The translations under genes were made by a program, and so were the position numbers. Positions 28,643 through 36,884 of a DNA stretch of 64,000 nt are shown one piece after another. The notes below the pieces were generated by a model. The model had not been told where the DNA came from. It ran no database searches and was given only the letters and a program-made list of their open reading frames with translations. The stretch is from G963668605 sp963793625 (GTDB taxonomy: Bacteria > Acidobacteriota > Terriglobia > Bryobacterales > Bryobacteraceae): positions 310,001 to 374,000 of the forward strand of contig CAWCAT010000049.1 in assembly GCA_963793625.1 (NCBI GenBank). The letters are read 5' to 3'. Positions within the stretch are counted from its first letter, which is position 1. Each line of letters begins with the position of its first letter.

Positions 28643-29725
28643 TCAACGAATCTGGTGTCGGGGTAAGTTGTGCTCGTTGACGTCGGCCACCATCTCGTTT
28701 GCCTGCTCCCGGTCCGCGGCGTTTTCTGGTGGAGGTGGCTGTTGGCTAAGGTTCTCGGGCTCGTAAAGCAGGTCGATCAGGACCGGAAAATGGTCGGAAC
28801 CAGCGGCACTCAGCCGTCTGAAATCGATGAGACTGAAGTGAGGCGTATGGAACACATGGTCTAACGGAAACCGGAGGACTGGCACTCCCGCGTGGAAAGT
28901 ATTGTACAGGCCGCGCCCGATGCGCGGGTCGACGGTGCGGCTGATCTTCTTAAACAGCCGGGTCGTGTAGGACCACGCGACATCATTCAGGTCGCCCATG
29001 GCGATCGCCGGCTTCCCGTCGCCTTCAATCTCGCGAGCCACCAAGACAAGTTCTGCGTCTCGTCCGTAACTCGGATTAGGCGGAACGGGCGGGCGCGGAT
29101 GTAGGCAATGCACCACGATCTCGTCGCCACTCGGCAACTTGACCCAGGACTTCATCGAAGGCACGTCATCCTGCACCAGAAAGCGAACCTCGGTCCTTAT
29201 CGGCAGCCTTGAATACAGAAGCATGCCGTAGGTGTTGTCGAGGGCACACTTCTGCGCGAAAGCGTAGTGTTGTTCGAGCGGCCGCAGGAACTCCTCCCAC
29301 CAGGCGTCCGGCTCCAACAGACAGATGATGTCCGCATCAGCATCCAGCAGAACGCGTAGCATCGCTTCACCTCCGCGGTTTTTCATGTAAACGTTGGCGG
29401 TGACGAGCCGGATTCGGCGCAGCGAGTCGATACTGGACGCAGTCGCTACCTGTTTTCGATACAGCGGCGTAAACGGAATGATCTTGGAGGCGTGGTACAG
29501 AACGCACCCTAACGCGGCAGCGGCTCCTGCGCTATCGTAGGCTCGCCGATGTGCAACTCTTAGACCGGCCGCCGCGAGGAGACCTGCGATTGCGAGATGG
29601 ATTCTCGGGAAGTCCCAAACGCGCACCGCACTGCGACCAGTGGGGCTGATCGGCAAGAGTGTCGTTGCCACGGTGAACGCCGCCAGCAATCGGGCGGTCC
29701 AGGCCAATGCACGAGATTGGTGCAA
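28643..29725 (-). CDS. Endonuclease/exonuclease/phosphatase (EEP) family protein, membrane-anchored
   Basis: 360 residues. Three N-terminal hydrophobic segments (about 8-28, 38-60, 66-88) precede the EEP fold. Catalytic-type motifs are visible in order: LVTANVYMKN (Asn metal region), DIICLLEPDAWW (Glu), VHCLHPRPP (His), IAMGDLNDVAW (Asp-x-Asn) and AGSDHFPVLIDL (Ser-Asp-His). The enzyme is therefore probably a metal-dependent phosphodiesterase or nuclease. The membrane part resembles the family of uncharacterised bacterial proteins related to VanX-neighbour EEP proteins, so the active site may face the periplasm. It converges with the beta-helix gene with 8 bp between stops. Confidence 0.85.
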   Translation of the reverse strand: MHQSRALAWTARLLAAFTVATTLLPISPTGRSAVRVWDFPRIHLAIAGLLAAAGLRVAHRRAYDSAGAAAALGCVLYHASKIIPFTPLYRKQVATASSIDSLRRIRLVTANVYMKNRGGEAMLRVLLDADADIICLLEPDAWWEEFLRPLEQHYAFAQKCALDNTYGMLLYSRLPIRTEVRFLVQDDVPSMKSWVKLPSGDEIVVHCLHPRPPVPPNPSYGRDAELVLVAREIEGDGKPAIAMGDLNDVAWSYTTRLFKKISRTVDPRIGRGLYNTFHAGVPVLRFPLDHVFHTPHFSLIDFRRLSAAGSDHFPVLIDLLYEPENLSQQPPPPENAADREQANEMVADVNEHNLPRHQIR

Positions 29726-29862
29726 GCAAAAGCCTCAGTTGTATTATGCGCGGAGCTTTGGATGAAGTGTCAAGGACGGAGGGCGGAAGCTGGCCTTCCA
29801 AGTCCCTCAGATTCGGGTCGCGAAAGCATCTTTGAAAGCTAGAGACTTAGGGTGAAGGTGCG

Positions 29863-29895
29863 CTTGCCCCCTGGGCTGACACAAACAGTTAAGAC
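29863..29895 (+). repeat. IS3 element terminal inverted repeat (left in window, orfB side)
   Basis: Begins CTTGCCCCC and ends GACACAAACAGTTAAGAC. It pairs with the reverse complement of 31348-31380; only the six central bases (TGGGCT versus ATTTTT) differ. Confidence 0.85.
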
Positions 29896-30104
29896 ACTGT
29901 TTGCCGTTGGATGAAAAGATCTCGACCGGCAAGACGAATGTACTGCACACTTGTCTCCGGCTGGTGAAGCGGAGGCGGGCCATGCTGGAGAGCAACCCGC
30001 CAAGGAATAGCCAGTCGGAAACTCATCCAGACGATGAGCGGGGGCGTTGGCCGCAGGGCTGTCGCCTCCATCGGATGGAAAGATTTCCTGATGCCTCATA
30101 AAAC

Positions 30105-31058
30105 TCATAAGGAATGCTGCCGCGAAGCGGCATCCTTGCGGTGCTGTGCTTCGAACTCGGCGGGAGGCAAGTAGCCGAGCGCGGAGTGTAGCCGTTTCTG
30201 GTTGTAAACCTTTTCCAGGAACTCGGCGATCGAGGCGCGCGCCTCGGGCAAGTCCCGGTATTCGTTGCGAAGCACCTCCTCGTATTTCAGAGTCTTCATG
30301 AACGATTCGCAAGCCGCATTGTCCCACGGGTTCGCCTTGCGCGACATACTGATGTCGATGCCGTGCGCCTTGAGCAGATCCGTGTAGTCGTTGCTGGCGT
30401 AGTGGGAACCGCGATCGGAATGATGGACGAGCCCCGCTTGAACGACGCGGCGCGACAGCGCCATGCGCAGCGCGGTCAAGGTCAACTCGTCTTCCATTGT
30501 GCGATCCAGCGCCCAGCCGATCACGCGGCGCGAGTAGGCGTCCAGAATGACCGCCAGGAACACGAACTCTTCACGCAACCGGATGTAGGTGATATCGGCC
30601 CGCCACAGCTGATCGGGCGCGGTCAAGATAATGTTCGGCGCCAGGTTCGGATAGATCTTGCGCTTATGGTTGGAATCGGTGGTCACGACGAACTTCCGCT
30701 TCCGCACACACAGCAGATTGTCCTCGCGCATGAGCCGGTACACCAGTTTGTGGTTCACGGTCCAGTTCTGGCGGCGTAGCTCGGCTGTGATCCGCGGGCG
30801 ACCATAACTGGGCCATGCCAGCGCGATTCGCTGGATAGCATCGCGCAGATCCATGTGGGGATCCGGGGTGCCCTCTGGGCCCGCTTCGGCGCTTTCGTCG
30901 AAGCGATAGAAGCCGGACCGGGAAACCCGCCCCAACTCCACCATGCGCTCAATCGTCAGTCCTCGGTCGGCCTTCACTTCTTCTTCGACCTTCCGGTAAA
31001 CGGCGGATTTCCAGTTAACGCCTGCAGCATCCGCTGTTCCTCGATGCGCTGCAAGCAC
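30105..31058 (-). CDS. IS3-family transposase OrfB (DDE integrase domain)
   Basis: 317 residues counted from the open frame; the true product is probably made by -1 frameshifting from orfA in the 85-bp overlap (30974-31058). HTH_21-like region SYGRPRITAELRRQ is followed by the rve integrase core with the DDE triad: Asp in WRADITYI, Asp in HHSDRGSHY and Glu in NAACESFMKTLKYEE, and the terminal NQKRLHSALGYLPP segment. All three residues and the surrounding motif spacing are intact, so the enzyme could be active. Confidence 0.92.
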   Translation of the reverse strand: MLAAHRGTADAAGVNWKSAVYRKVEEEVKADRGLTIERMVELGRVSRSGFYRFDESAEAGPEGTPDPHMDLRDAIQRIALAWPSYGRPRITAELRRQNWTVNHKLVYRLMREDNLLCVRKRKFVVTTDSNHKRKIYPNLAPNIILTAPDQLWRADITYIRLREEFVFLAVILDAYSRRVIGWALDRTMEDELTLTALRMALSRRVVQAGLVHHSDRGSHYASNDYTDLLKAHGIDISMSRKANPWDNAACESFMKTLKYEEVLRNEYRDLPEARASIAEFLEKVYNQKRLHSALGYLPPAEFEAQHRKDAASRQHSL

Positions 31059-31318
31059 CCCTTCAAAAAGTCAATCTCCAGGGCCTGCTGGCCGATCTTA
31101 CGCTCCAGTTCGGCGATGCGGCCTTCGGCCCAGCGCTGCTTTCCGTTGCCCGGGAAGGCGTTGCCTGGCCCGGTCCGAAACTCCCGCCGCCAGCGGTGCA
31201 GTACGTTGGGGTTGACCTCCAACGCCCGCGCCGCCTCGGCGATAGAAACCCCTTGCTCCAACCGCCGGACGGCGGCCAGCTTGAACTCCTTCGTGAACAG
31301 CCTACGTGATAACCCCAT
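30974..31318 (-). CDS. IS3-family transposase OrfA (helix-turn-helix)
   Basis: 114 residues. HTH_Tnp_1 motif FTKEFKLAAVRRLEQGVSIA (about 8-27) and EVNPNVLHRWRREF, followed by a leucine-zipper-like helix (IAELERKIGQQALEIDFLKG). The frame ends GRSKKK inside the overlap with orfB, in a purine-rich GAAGAAGAAG stretch where frameshifting could occur. Confidence 0.92.
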   Translation of the reverse strand: MGLSRRLFTKEFKLAAVRRLEQGVSIAEAARALEVNPNVLHRWRREFRTGPGNAFPGNGKQRWAEGRIAELERKIGQQALEIDFLKGCLQRIEEQRMLQALTGNPPFTGRSKKK

Positions 31319-31347
31319 GACTCAATTCTCCTTTAAATGGATTTTGA

Positions 31348-31380
31348 GTCTTAACTGTTTGTGTCAAAAATGGGGGCAAG
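31348..31380 (-). repeat. IS3 element terminal inverted repeat (right in window, orfA side)
   Basis: Reverse complement reads CTTGCCCCC, six mismatched bases, then GACACAAACAGTTAAGAC, matching the left end at 29863-29895. It lies 30 bp upstream of the orfA start. Confidence 0.85.
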
Positions 31381-31426
31381 TCCAAGGTTGAGATTGGGGT
31401 TGGCCCACATTGTTGAGCCAAAGGAA

Positions 31427-31472
31427 TGGTGGGCGCTGCAGGACTCGAACCTGCGACCTCCTGCGTGTGAAG
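31427..31472 (-). other. tRNA-Val(CAC) 3' fragment, candidate attachment-site remnant
   Basis: On the minus strand the 46 nt run from the anticodon loop (TTCACAC, anticodon CAC) through the 3' anticodon stem GCAGG, variable region, a paired T-arm with GGTTCGAGTCC, the 3' acceptor strand GCGCCC and an encoded CCA. The 5' half is absent: the bases upstream of the loop (TTTTATA) cannot pair with GCAGG, and no acceptor or D-arm sequence is found further upstream. A clean break at the anticodon loop is the usual outcome when an integrative element uses the 3' half of a tRNA gene as attachment site. Confidence 0.65.
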
Positions 31473-32157
31473 TATAAAAGGGAGTTTTCGCAAGTAGCTG
31501 AAACATAAGCTCATCTAACTGCAAGCATGAGACATATAGCCCTTCCCTGCTACGATGACTTACGTCGAGCGAAAACACGCCTCGTTCATATCTTTTCGCG
31601 TCGGCGCTTGCGCCAGTTAAGCTCAAAAAGTTCTGCTAAAAGCTCCTCGCTACGGCGCCTGGCGTTGCCAGCAAACGCAGCGCGCGGCGCACGGCTGGCA
31701 GCAGTAAACAATCGGCAGCCAGGCTTAGTCTGTATCTGAGCGTCCTAGCGTTCCGATCAACAAGTGTAATTTGGCACTGGAGCGCATTGTCCGAGCAGAT
31801 ACTTACTAACTTGCGACCAATCTCAGGCGCAAGACATAGAAAGGATGAGTTAGAATCGCGGAGGACAGACGCTCACCGCTAAGACCGCTCCAGGCAAACT
31901 GAGTGAACGGACCGTGGGTATGGTCGCTGCCGATACCTTGATGCCAGCGGATCTGAAGCCGCTTCTTTCGATGATCCAGATCCGGTTCACGCAAAGAAAG
32001 GAAAAAGAGTTATTCCTCGTCGTGCTGTTGAACGGCACTACGCCGCTATGGAGAACGAACTGCGTGAGACTCTAGCCAGCCTGGGCCTGCTCGACGGCAG
32101 GGATTCGACTTCAAGTGTTTTGTGGTCGAGTTCTCGCGCGTCGCGGCACCAGACCGA
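31473..32157. other. Gene-free stretch between tRNA fragment and oxidase operon
   Basis: About 680 bp without a convincing gene. Short frames exist on both strands but none has a recognisable domain, a good ribosome-binding site or consistent codon use. Around 32000-32110 the plus strand reads RHYAAMENELRETLASLGLL in one frame, which could be the tail of a degraded gene. The minus-strand frame crossing the tRNA fragment (AGGRRFESCSAHH) is a known kind of spurious tRNA-derived translation. Nothing else is seen. Confidence 0.5.
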
Positions 32158-32463
32158 TCACCCCGGCATGCCCACTGGTAATGGAAGCCATGTCCGAGTC
32201 ATGTAGTCGCTCATGGTCAGCGTGATGAGGATCAGGAGCCACATCAACGCGCCAACGGCAAAAATCGGAAGCAGTTTGTCGCTGTAGCGCAGGTGCATGA
32301 AATACAGCGCGACCAGCATGGCCTTCGACATCGCGATCGTGAGCATGATGACGTTGTTCAGCGGACCCAGATCGAGGTACGCAACACCGATCGTGGTAGC
32401 CGTCAGCACCATCAAAGCACCGAAAATCAGGAAATACACCTTCGCTGGGACTATGTGTTCCAT
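32158..32463 (-). CDS. coxD: Cytochrome c oxidase subunit IV (small, prokaryotic type)
   Basis: 101 residues with three predicted transmembrane helices (about 9-29, 36-57, 65-88). The YFMHLRYSD motif after helix 2 is characteristic of the prokaryotic subunit IV/CtaF family, a non-catalytic oxidase subunit. Its ATG overlaps the stop of coxC (TAATG), so it is the last gene of the ACIII-oxidase operon. Confidence 0.9.
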   Translation of the reverse strand: MEHIVPAKVYFLIFGALMVLTATTIGVAYLDLGPLNNVIMLTIAMSKAMLVALYFMHLRYSDKLLPIFAVGALMWLLILITLTMSDYMTRTWLPLPVGMPG

Positions 32464-33110
32464 TAGTGCCGCCCAATCAGATATAGCAACGGAAACAGAA
32501 AGATCCAGACGATGTCCACGAAGTGCCAGTAGAGACCGGAGACCTCGACCGGCGAATGGTAGTCCGGAGAGAACCTGCCCTTATAGGCCATCCACGCGAT
32601 CACGGACATGATGCCCACTCCAATAATCATGTGGAGAGCGTGCGCCCCCGTCATGGCGAAGTAAAAGTAGTAGAACATTTCCATTTCCCTGGCGTGCGGT
32701 CCTGTCGGCCGGAAGTGAGCGCCGGGGACCAGTCCGTCGTGGAATTTGTGACCGTATTCCACGACCTTAATTCCGAGAAATACACAGCCCAGCAGTATCG
32801 TGACGAGAAGGAAGAGGACGATGTTTTTCCGTTTGCCGGTCTGCGCGGCGTGCACGGAGAGCACGACCGTTAGGCTACTCGCGATCAGGACGATGGTGTT
32901 AATGCAGCCCAGCAGAATGTCCAGGTGGTGGCTGCCCTCGATGAATCCTTGGGGGTACGAGAAGCGATAGATCGTGTAACCTGCGAACAGGCCCCCGAAG
33001 AACATGATCTCGGTGACGAGAAAGACCCACATCCCCAGGGCGGCTGCTTCCCGCTGCTGCTGGAGGTCATCAAACTGATGTGCGAGCACCGTATGCGCTT
33101 CAGACGACAA
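32463..33110 (-). CDS. coxC: Cytochrome c oxidase subunit III
   Basis: 215 residues, five or so transmembrane helices, typical for the short bacterial form. Signature segments are LGMWVFLVTEIMFFGGLFAG near the N-terminus, TGAHALHMIIG in the middle, and VEVSGLYWHFVDIVWIFLFP at the C-terminus. The start at 33110 lies 11 bp inside the end of coxA, so translation is coupled. Confidence 0.95.
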   Translation of the reverse strand: MSSEAHTVLAHQFDDLQQQREAAALGMWVFLVTEIMFFGGLFAGYTIYRFSYPQGFIEGSHHLDILLGCINTIVLIASSLTVVLSVHAAQTGKRKNIVLFLLVTILLGCVFLGIKVVEYGHKFHDGLVPGAHFRPTGPHAREMEMFYYFYFAMTGAHALHMIIGVGIMSVIAWMAYKGRFSPDYHSPVEVSGLYWHFVDIVWIFLFPLLYLIGRH

Positions 33111-34728
33111 GGGGCGCCTCCCTCGAGTATGTATACGCTTCTTCAGTGATTACTGGAGTCTCCGCAAAGTTCTCGGTCGGCGGCGGCGAGGATGTCTGCC
33201 ACTCGAGTCCGCACGCTCCCCAGGGATTCGAACTGGCCCGGGGACCATACCGCATCGACCACGCAAGGTAGATCATCGGGATGACATAGCCCACTGCCAG
33301 GATGGAAGCTCCGGCAGTGGACATTACGTTAAGCACCTGGAACTCCGGCGGATACACGTGATAACGGCGCGGCATCCCAAGATAGCCGAGAAGAAACTGT
33401 GGGAAAAACGTGAGGTTGAAACCGATGAATACTACCAACGCCGCAAACCGCGCCCAGGCCTCGGAATACATCCTGCCGGTGATTTTTGGCCACCAGTAAT
33501 GAAGCCCGCCGAGATAGGCCATCAGCATGCCGCCGACCATGATGTAGTGGAAATGTGCCACGACAAAGTAAGTGTCGTGCACGTGCACATCAATGGCTAG
33601 AGCGGCCAAGAAGAGTCCGGTCAATCCGCCCATCGTGAACAGCCCAATGAAACCGAATGCATACAACATGGGCGTCTGATACACGATTGAGCCTTTATAC
33701 ATAGTCGCCGTCCAGTTGAATACTTTGATTGCTGAGGGAATCGCGACCAGATAACTCAAAAACGAGAAGACCATGCTTGCATAGACGGACTGGCCGGCCA
33801 CAAACATGTGGTGTCCCCAAACCAGAAAACCAATCAGCGCGATCGCCAGGCTCGAGAATGCGATGAACGAATAGCCGAAAATCCTCTTCCGTGAAAAACA
33901 GGTCACGATCTCGCTGACGACGCCCATTCCGGGGAGGATCATAATGTAAACTGCCGGATGGGAGTAAAACCAGAACAAGTGCTGGAACAGTACGGGATCG
34001 CCACCCAAGCTCGGGTTGAAGATGCCGATTCCCCAGAGCCGCTCCATTCCGAGCAAAGCGATGGCAATCGCCAATACGGGAGTCCCTAGCACCTGGATCA
34101 ACGAGGTGCCGTAGATGGACCAGATAAACAGTGGCAATCGGAACCAGGTCAAGCCCGGCGCCCGCATCTTGTGGATCGTGACAATGAAGTTCAGTCCAGT
34201 GAGGATCGAGGAGAAGCCGGTGATGAACACGCCGACCGCTGTAAGGACTACGTTGCTGTTTGAATAGACGGTACTGAACGGTGCATAAAAAGTCCAACCG
34301 GTATCCACGCCCCCGGTGATCACCGCGGTCAATGTGAACAGGCCTCCGATAATGTACACGTACCAGCTGAGCAGGTTGAGCCTGGGGAAGGCCACATCGC
34401 GGGCACCGAGCATCAGTGGAACCAGAAAATTTCCGAGCACTGCTGGAACCGAAGGAATCAGAAAGAAGAAGATCATGATGATGCCGTGCATCGTGAACAT
34501 TTTGTTGTATGTTTCCGCCGACACCAAATCTCCCTGGGGGGTCAGCAACTCAATCCGGATCAGAGTTGCGAACGCGCCGCCCAGGAAGAAGAACGCCGTG
34601 ATCGACGCGAGATACAGCAAGCCGATACGCTTGTGGTCCTTAGTAAACAGCCAGGACTTCCAGCCGTATTCCACGTTGAGGTAGTGCTCGCGTGGAGGCA
34701 CGATCGGTTCGGCCGCGCTTGTGCTCAT
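33100..34728 (-). CDS. coxA: Cytochrome c oxidase subunit I (heme-copper oxidase, aa3 type)
   Basis: 542 residues from ATG 34728, which overlaps the coxB-fusion stop (ATGA); a longer frame to 34989 only extends into the neighbour. Twelve helices expected. Heme a/a3 and CuB ligands sit in FTMHGIIMIFF, WFYSHPAVYIMILP, VWGHHMF and VHDTYFVVAHFHYIM. The YSHPAVY motif holds the His-Tyr crosslink pair of A-family oxidases. It acts in the inner membrane as terminal oxidase, receiving electrons through the CuA/cytochrome c fusion from ACIII encoded upstream in the same operon. Confidence 0.97.
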   Translation of the reverse strand: MSTSAAEPIVPPREHYLNVEYGWKSWLFTKDHKRIGLLYLASITAFFFLGGAFATLIRIELLTPQGDLVSAETYNKMFTMHGIIMIFFFLIPSVPAVLGNFLVPLMLGARDVAFPRLNLLSWYVYIIGGLFTLTAVITGGVDTGWTFYAPFSTVYSNSNVVLTAVGVFITGFSSILTGLNFIVTIHKMRAPGLTWFRLPLFIWSIYGTSLIQVLGTPVLAIAIALLGMERLWGIGIFNPSLGGDPVLFQHLFWFYSHPAVYIMILPGMGVVSEIVTCFSRKRIFGYSFIAFSSLAIALIGFLVWGHHMFVAGQSVYASMVFSFLSYLVAIPSAIKVFNWTATMYKGSIVYQTPMLYAFGFIGLFTMGGLTGLFLAALAIDVHVHDTYFVVAHFHYIMVGGMLMAYLGGLHYWWPKITGRMYSEAWARFAALVVFIGFNLTFFPQFLLGYLGMPRRYHVYPPEFQVLNVMSTAGASILAVGYVIPMIYLAWSMRYGPRASSNPWGACGLEWQTSSPPPTENFAETPVITEEAYTYSREAPLVV

Positions 34729-36479
34729 TTCGCGCTTTCCCCCGTTTGTAGAGATTTGATGTATGCCACGAGTTCCATCAATCCTTCTTCCGATATGAGT
34801 CCTTGGAACGTCGGCATGATGTTGGGATAGCCTGCTACGATTTTCGCGCTCGGGTTGAGGATTGATTCCCGGATGTAGGCCTCGTCGGCTACGATGCTCG
34901 CTCCGCTCTGCAAGCGGACCGTTTTGCCGAAGATGCCGACGACAGAAGGCGCGCGGCCCCGCCCATCGGGATGGTGGCAGTTGATGCATGCAGACCGCTG
35001 AAAGACCCTCTCGCCGGAGGCAGCCATCGACTCCCCGGGCACCGCACCGCTAAGCCAGTTTTGGTATTCAGCGGGCTCCATGACTACTACGCGCCCAACC
35101 ATGCCGGAGTGCTGGTTGCCGCAGTACTCGGCGCAAAACAGGTGATAAATACCGGTCTTCTCGGGTTGGAACCACATGCTGGTGTAGCGCCCGGGGAGCA
35201 CATCCTGCTTGATGCGAAACGCCGGCACATAAAAGCTGTGAATAGTGTCCTGGGAGGTCATAGTGAGCTTGACCGGGCGTCCGACCGGCACGTGCAGTTC
35301 GTTGATCTCGCGCTGCCCCTCCGTATGCTGCAGCTTCCACATCCATTGCTTCCCAACCACGTAGACATCGAGGGCGCCTGGTGGTACATCTGCGTTTCGA
35401 AAATAGAGACCGGCCCCCCACAGGAAGATGACCATGGCGATGGCGGACGGAATGGCGATCCACACCACCTCCAGCGGTACTGATCCGTCAACCGGCCTCG
35501 GGAGTTCGTCGGGCCGCCGCCGCCGGTACCTGATGGCGAAGAAAAGCACCGAGCAGAAGATGATGGAGGTGAATAAAAGAGTAACTGCAATGAGGAAAAA
35601 GTAGAGGTAATCGACACGCTCGGCGACAACCGAGCCGCTAGGCGGAAATAGAGGAAATGTAGCGGCAAGCAGCTTGTTGCCCGGCACGCTCAAGATTGTC
35701 CCTCCCGCTCGCCGGTCCCGCCGCAGGCTGATGAGAACGAACACAGCCAATGCAATCAACGTCCCGATACCGCCGATCCGCAACGCATTCATTACAGCAG
35801 CGCCGTATTTGCCAGTTGCCGGATCGTAGTGGTAGCAGAACAGCAGAAGCTGATCCACGGGCGTCCCGATCTTGCCGTTGGACGCCTCCACCAAGCCGAG
35901 GCGCAGGTCCCGGGGCGAGTAATCGATGCCATAGAAGTACCGCGAAATCGTGCCATTTGGCGTCAGCACCATAATTCCGGAAGCGTGCACGTATTGTTGG
36001 GTTTGCTTGTCGAAGGCGTAGCGAAACCCCACGGCATTGGTCAACGACCGGATCGCAGATTCCTCGCCGGTCAAGAAGTGCCAACTTCCCTCCGCGGGTT
36101 TGCGCGCATAACGATCCAGGTAGACCCGCTTCTTTGCGGCAGCCAACGAGGGGCCCTCTGATGGGTTGAAGCTTACCGTTATCACGTCGTAGTCCTGCCC
36201 GAGTTGCAGGGACATGCCGCGTAGGCTGCGTACGAGTCCATTCAGCACCAGGGTGCATAGCATCGGGCAATCGTAGTAGACGAGTGAAAGAATCACAGGC
36301 CGCTGGTGAAAGTAATCCCGCAGTGCCACGGAACGGCCATGTTCATCGTGAAAGGTCAAGTTCAGCGGCACGAGCTGATTCAGTTTCTGATCGATGCCGA
36401 CGCCACGCAGGGCTGGCGGAAGATTCTCTTCGGCGTGAAGGCATGCAACCAGAATGAGACAGCTGACCAGCAGCCTCAT
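34725..36479 (-). CDS. coxB: SCO1/SenC - CoxB - cytochrome c fusion protein
   Basis: 584 residues in one frame. Residues about 20-200 are a SCO-type thioredoxin fold with the copper ligands Cys71 and Cys75 (YYDCPMLC) and a His in YVHASGIM. A helix (about 230-250) leads to the CoxB part: two transmembrane helices (about 290-312, 335-355), then a cupredoxin domain with CuA ligands CAEYCGNQHSGM (about 449-460). A class I cytochrome c domain closes the protein (CINCHH, about 498, and a Met in YPNIMPTF). N-terminal LVAC suggests a lipoprotein or signal. SCO normally is a separate chaperone that delivers copper to CuA; here both are in one polypeptide. Alternatively a lost stop between SCO and CoxB (around residue 255-275) has joined two genes. 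Confidence 0.9.
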   Translation of the reverse strand: MRLLVSCLILVACLHAEENLPPALRGVGIDQKLNQLVPLNLTFHDEHGRSVALRDYFHQRPVILSLVYYDCPMLCTLVLNGLVRSLRGMSLQLGQDYDVITVSFNPSEGPSLAAAKKRVYLDRYARKPAEGSWHFLTGEESAIRSLTNAVGFRYAFDKQTQQYVHASGIMVLTPNGTISRYFYGIDYSPRDLRLGLVEASNGKIGTPVDQLLLFCYHYDPATGKYGAAVMNALRIGGIGTLIALAVFVLISLRRDRRAGGTILSVPGNKLLAATFPLFPPSGSVVAERVDYLYFFLIAVTLLFTSIIFCSVLFFAIRYRRRRPDELPRPVDGSVPLEVVWIAIPSAIAMVIFLWGAGLYFRNADVPPGALDVYVVGKQWMWKLQHTEGQREINELHVPVGRPVKLTMTSQDTIHSFYVPAFRIKQDVLPGRYTSMWFQPEKTGIYHLFCAEYCGNQHSGMVGRVVVMEPAEYQNWLSGAVPGESMAASGERVFQRSACINCHHPDGRGRAPSVVGIFGKTVRLQSGASIVADEAYIRESILNPSAKIVAGYPNIMPTFQGLISEEGLMELVAYIKSLQTGESAK

Positions 36480-36874
36480 TTGTTTACCCCTCCTCGTTGA
36501 ACGCCGCCCACCGGCAACCCGCGCTGAGCGATCAGGTCCATCGCGCGATCGATCGGAATTCTTACTCGCCCGGCGTTCCGGTCAACCCACCCGTAGCTGT
36601 TGATCACGTCGTCTTCGGCTTTCCGCAGCGCCCGGAGGTCTCTTGGAGGAGAGACCTGAAGTCTGGGAAGCGGAGGAATCTGCCCCTCGCGATTCATCGA
36701 TGAAGGCTGAGGGCCGGTCAGGGCATCTCGATGTGTAAACAGTCGGAAGAGAAAGGCCAACGCGAACAACGACGCTATTAAGATGAACGCCAAGGCCAGC
36801 CCAAAATGGAGGATCGGCCTCACGGCCGCGTCGGATTTTTCGTGCGCTCCTAACTTGTCGTGCGACTCAGTCAT
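36476..36874 (-). CDS. Small single-span membrane protein of the ACIII-oxidase operon
   Basis: 132 residues from ATG 36874 behind GAGGGA; an ATG at 36892 is possible. One transmembrane helix (about 20-42, LHFGLALAFILIASLFALAF) and a conserved-looking C-terminal block: DLRALRKAEDDVINSYGWVD, then VRIPIDRAMDLIAQRGLP. Similar small proteins with the SYGWVD...VRIPI..AM segment accompany ACIII/oxidase loci in Acidobacteriota and relatives. It may be the ActG-equivalent or an assembly factor. ATGA overlap with the downstream coxB fusion links it tightly to oxidase expression. Confidence 0.65.
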   Translation of the reverse strand: MTESHDKLGAHEKSDAAVRPILHFGLALAFILIASLFALAFLFRLFTHRDALTGPQPSSMNREGQIPPLPRLQVSPPRDLRALRKAEDDVINSYGWVDRNAGRVRIPIDRAMDLIAQRGLPVGGVQRGGVNK

Positions 36875-36884
36875 ACTCGGTCCC

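Larger units (their letters stand above)
29863..31380 (-). mobile_element. IS3-family insertion sequence, about 1.5 kb
   Basis: Bounded by near-perfect terminal inverted repeats of 33 bp (29863-29895 and 31348-31380) that share CTTGCCCCC at the outer tips and GACACAAACAGTTAAGAC inside, with a 6-bp mismatch block between. It encodes overlapping orfA and orfB on the minus strand, both open and with intact catalytic residues. No flanking direct repeat can be recognised next to the tips, so the copy may be old or a product of recombination. Confidence 0.88.

Noticed and set aside
29726..30104. Plus- and minus-strand ORFs around the left IS end
   Set aside because: They are shadow frames overlapping the IS terminal repeat and orfB, without domains or start signals.
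31351..31626. Minus-strand ORF ending in AGGRRFESCSAHHSF
   Set aside because: This is the common spurious translation across a tRNA 3' half; it also runs into the IS terminal repeat, so it is not a gene.
31806..32110. Short plus-strand frames upstream of the oxidase operon, including RHYAAMENELRETLASLGLL
   Set aside because: No start with ribosome-binding site, no known domain and frames inconsistent; at best a gene remnant.
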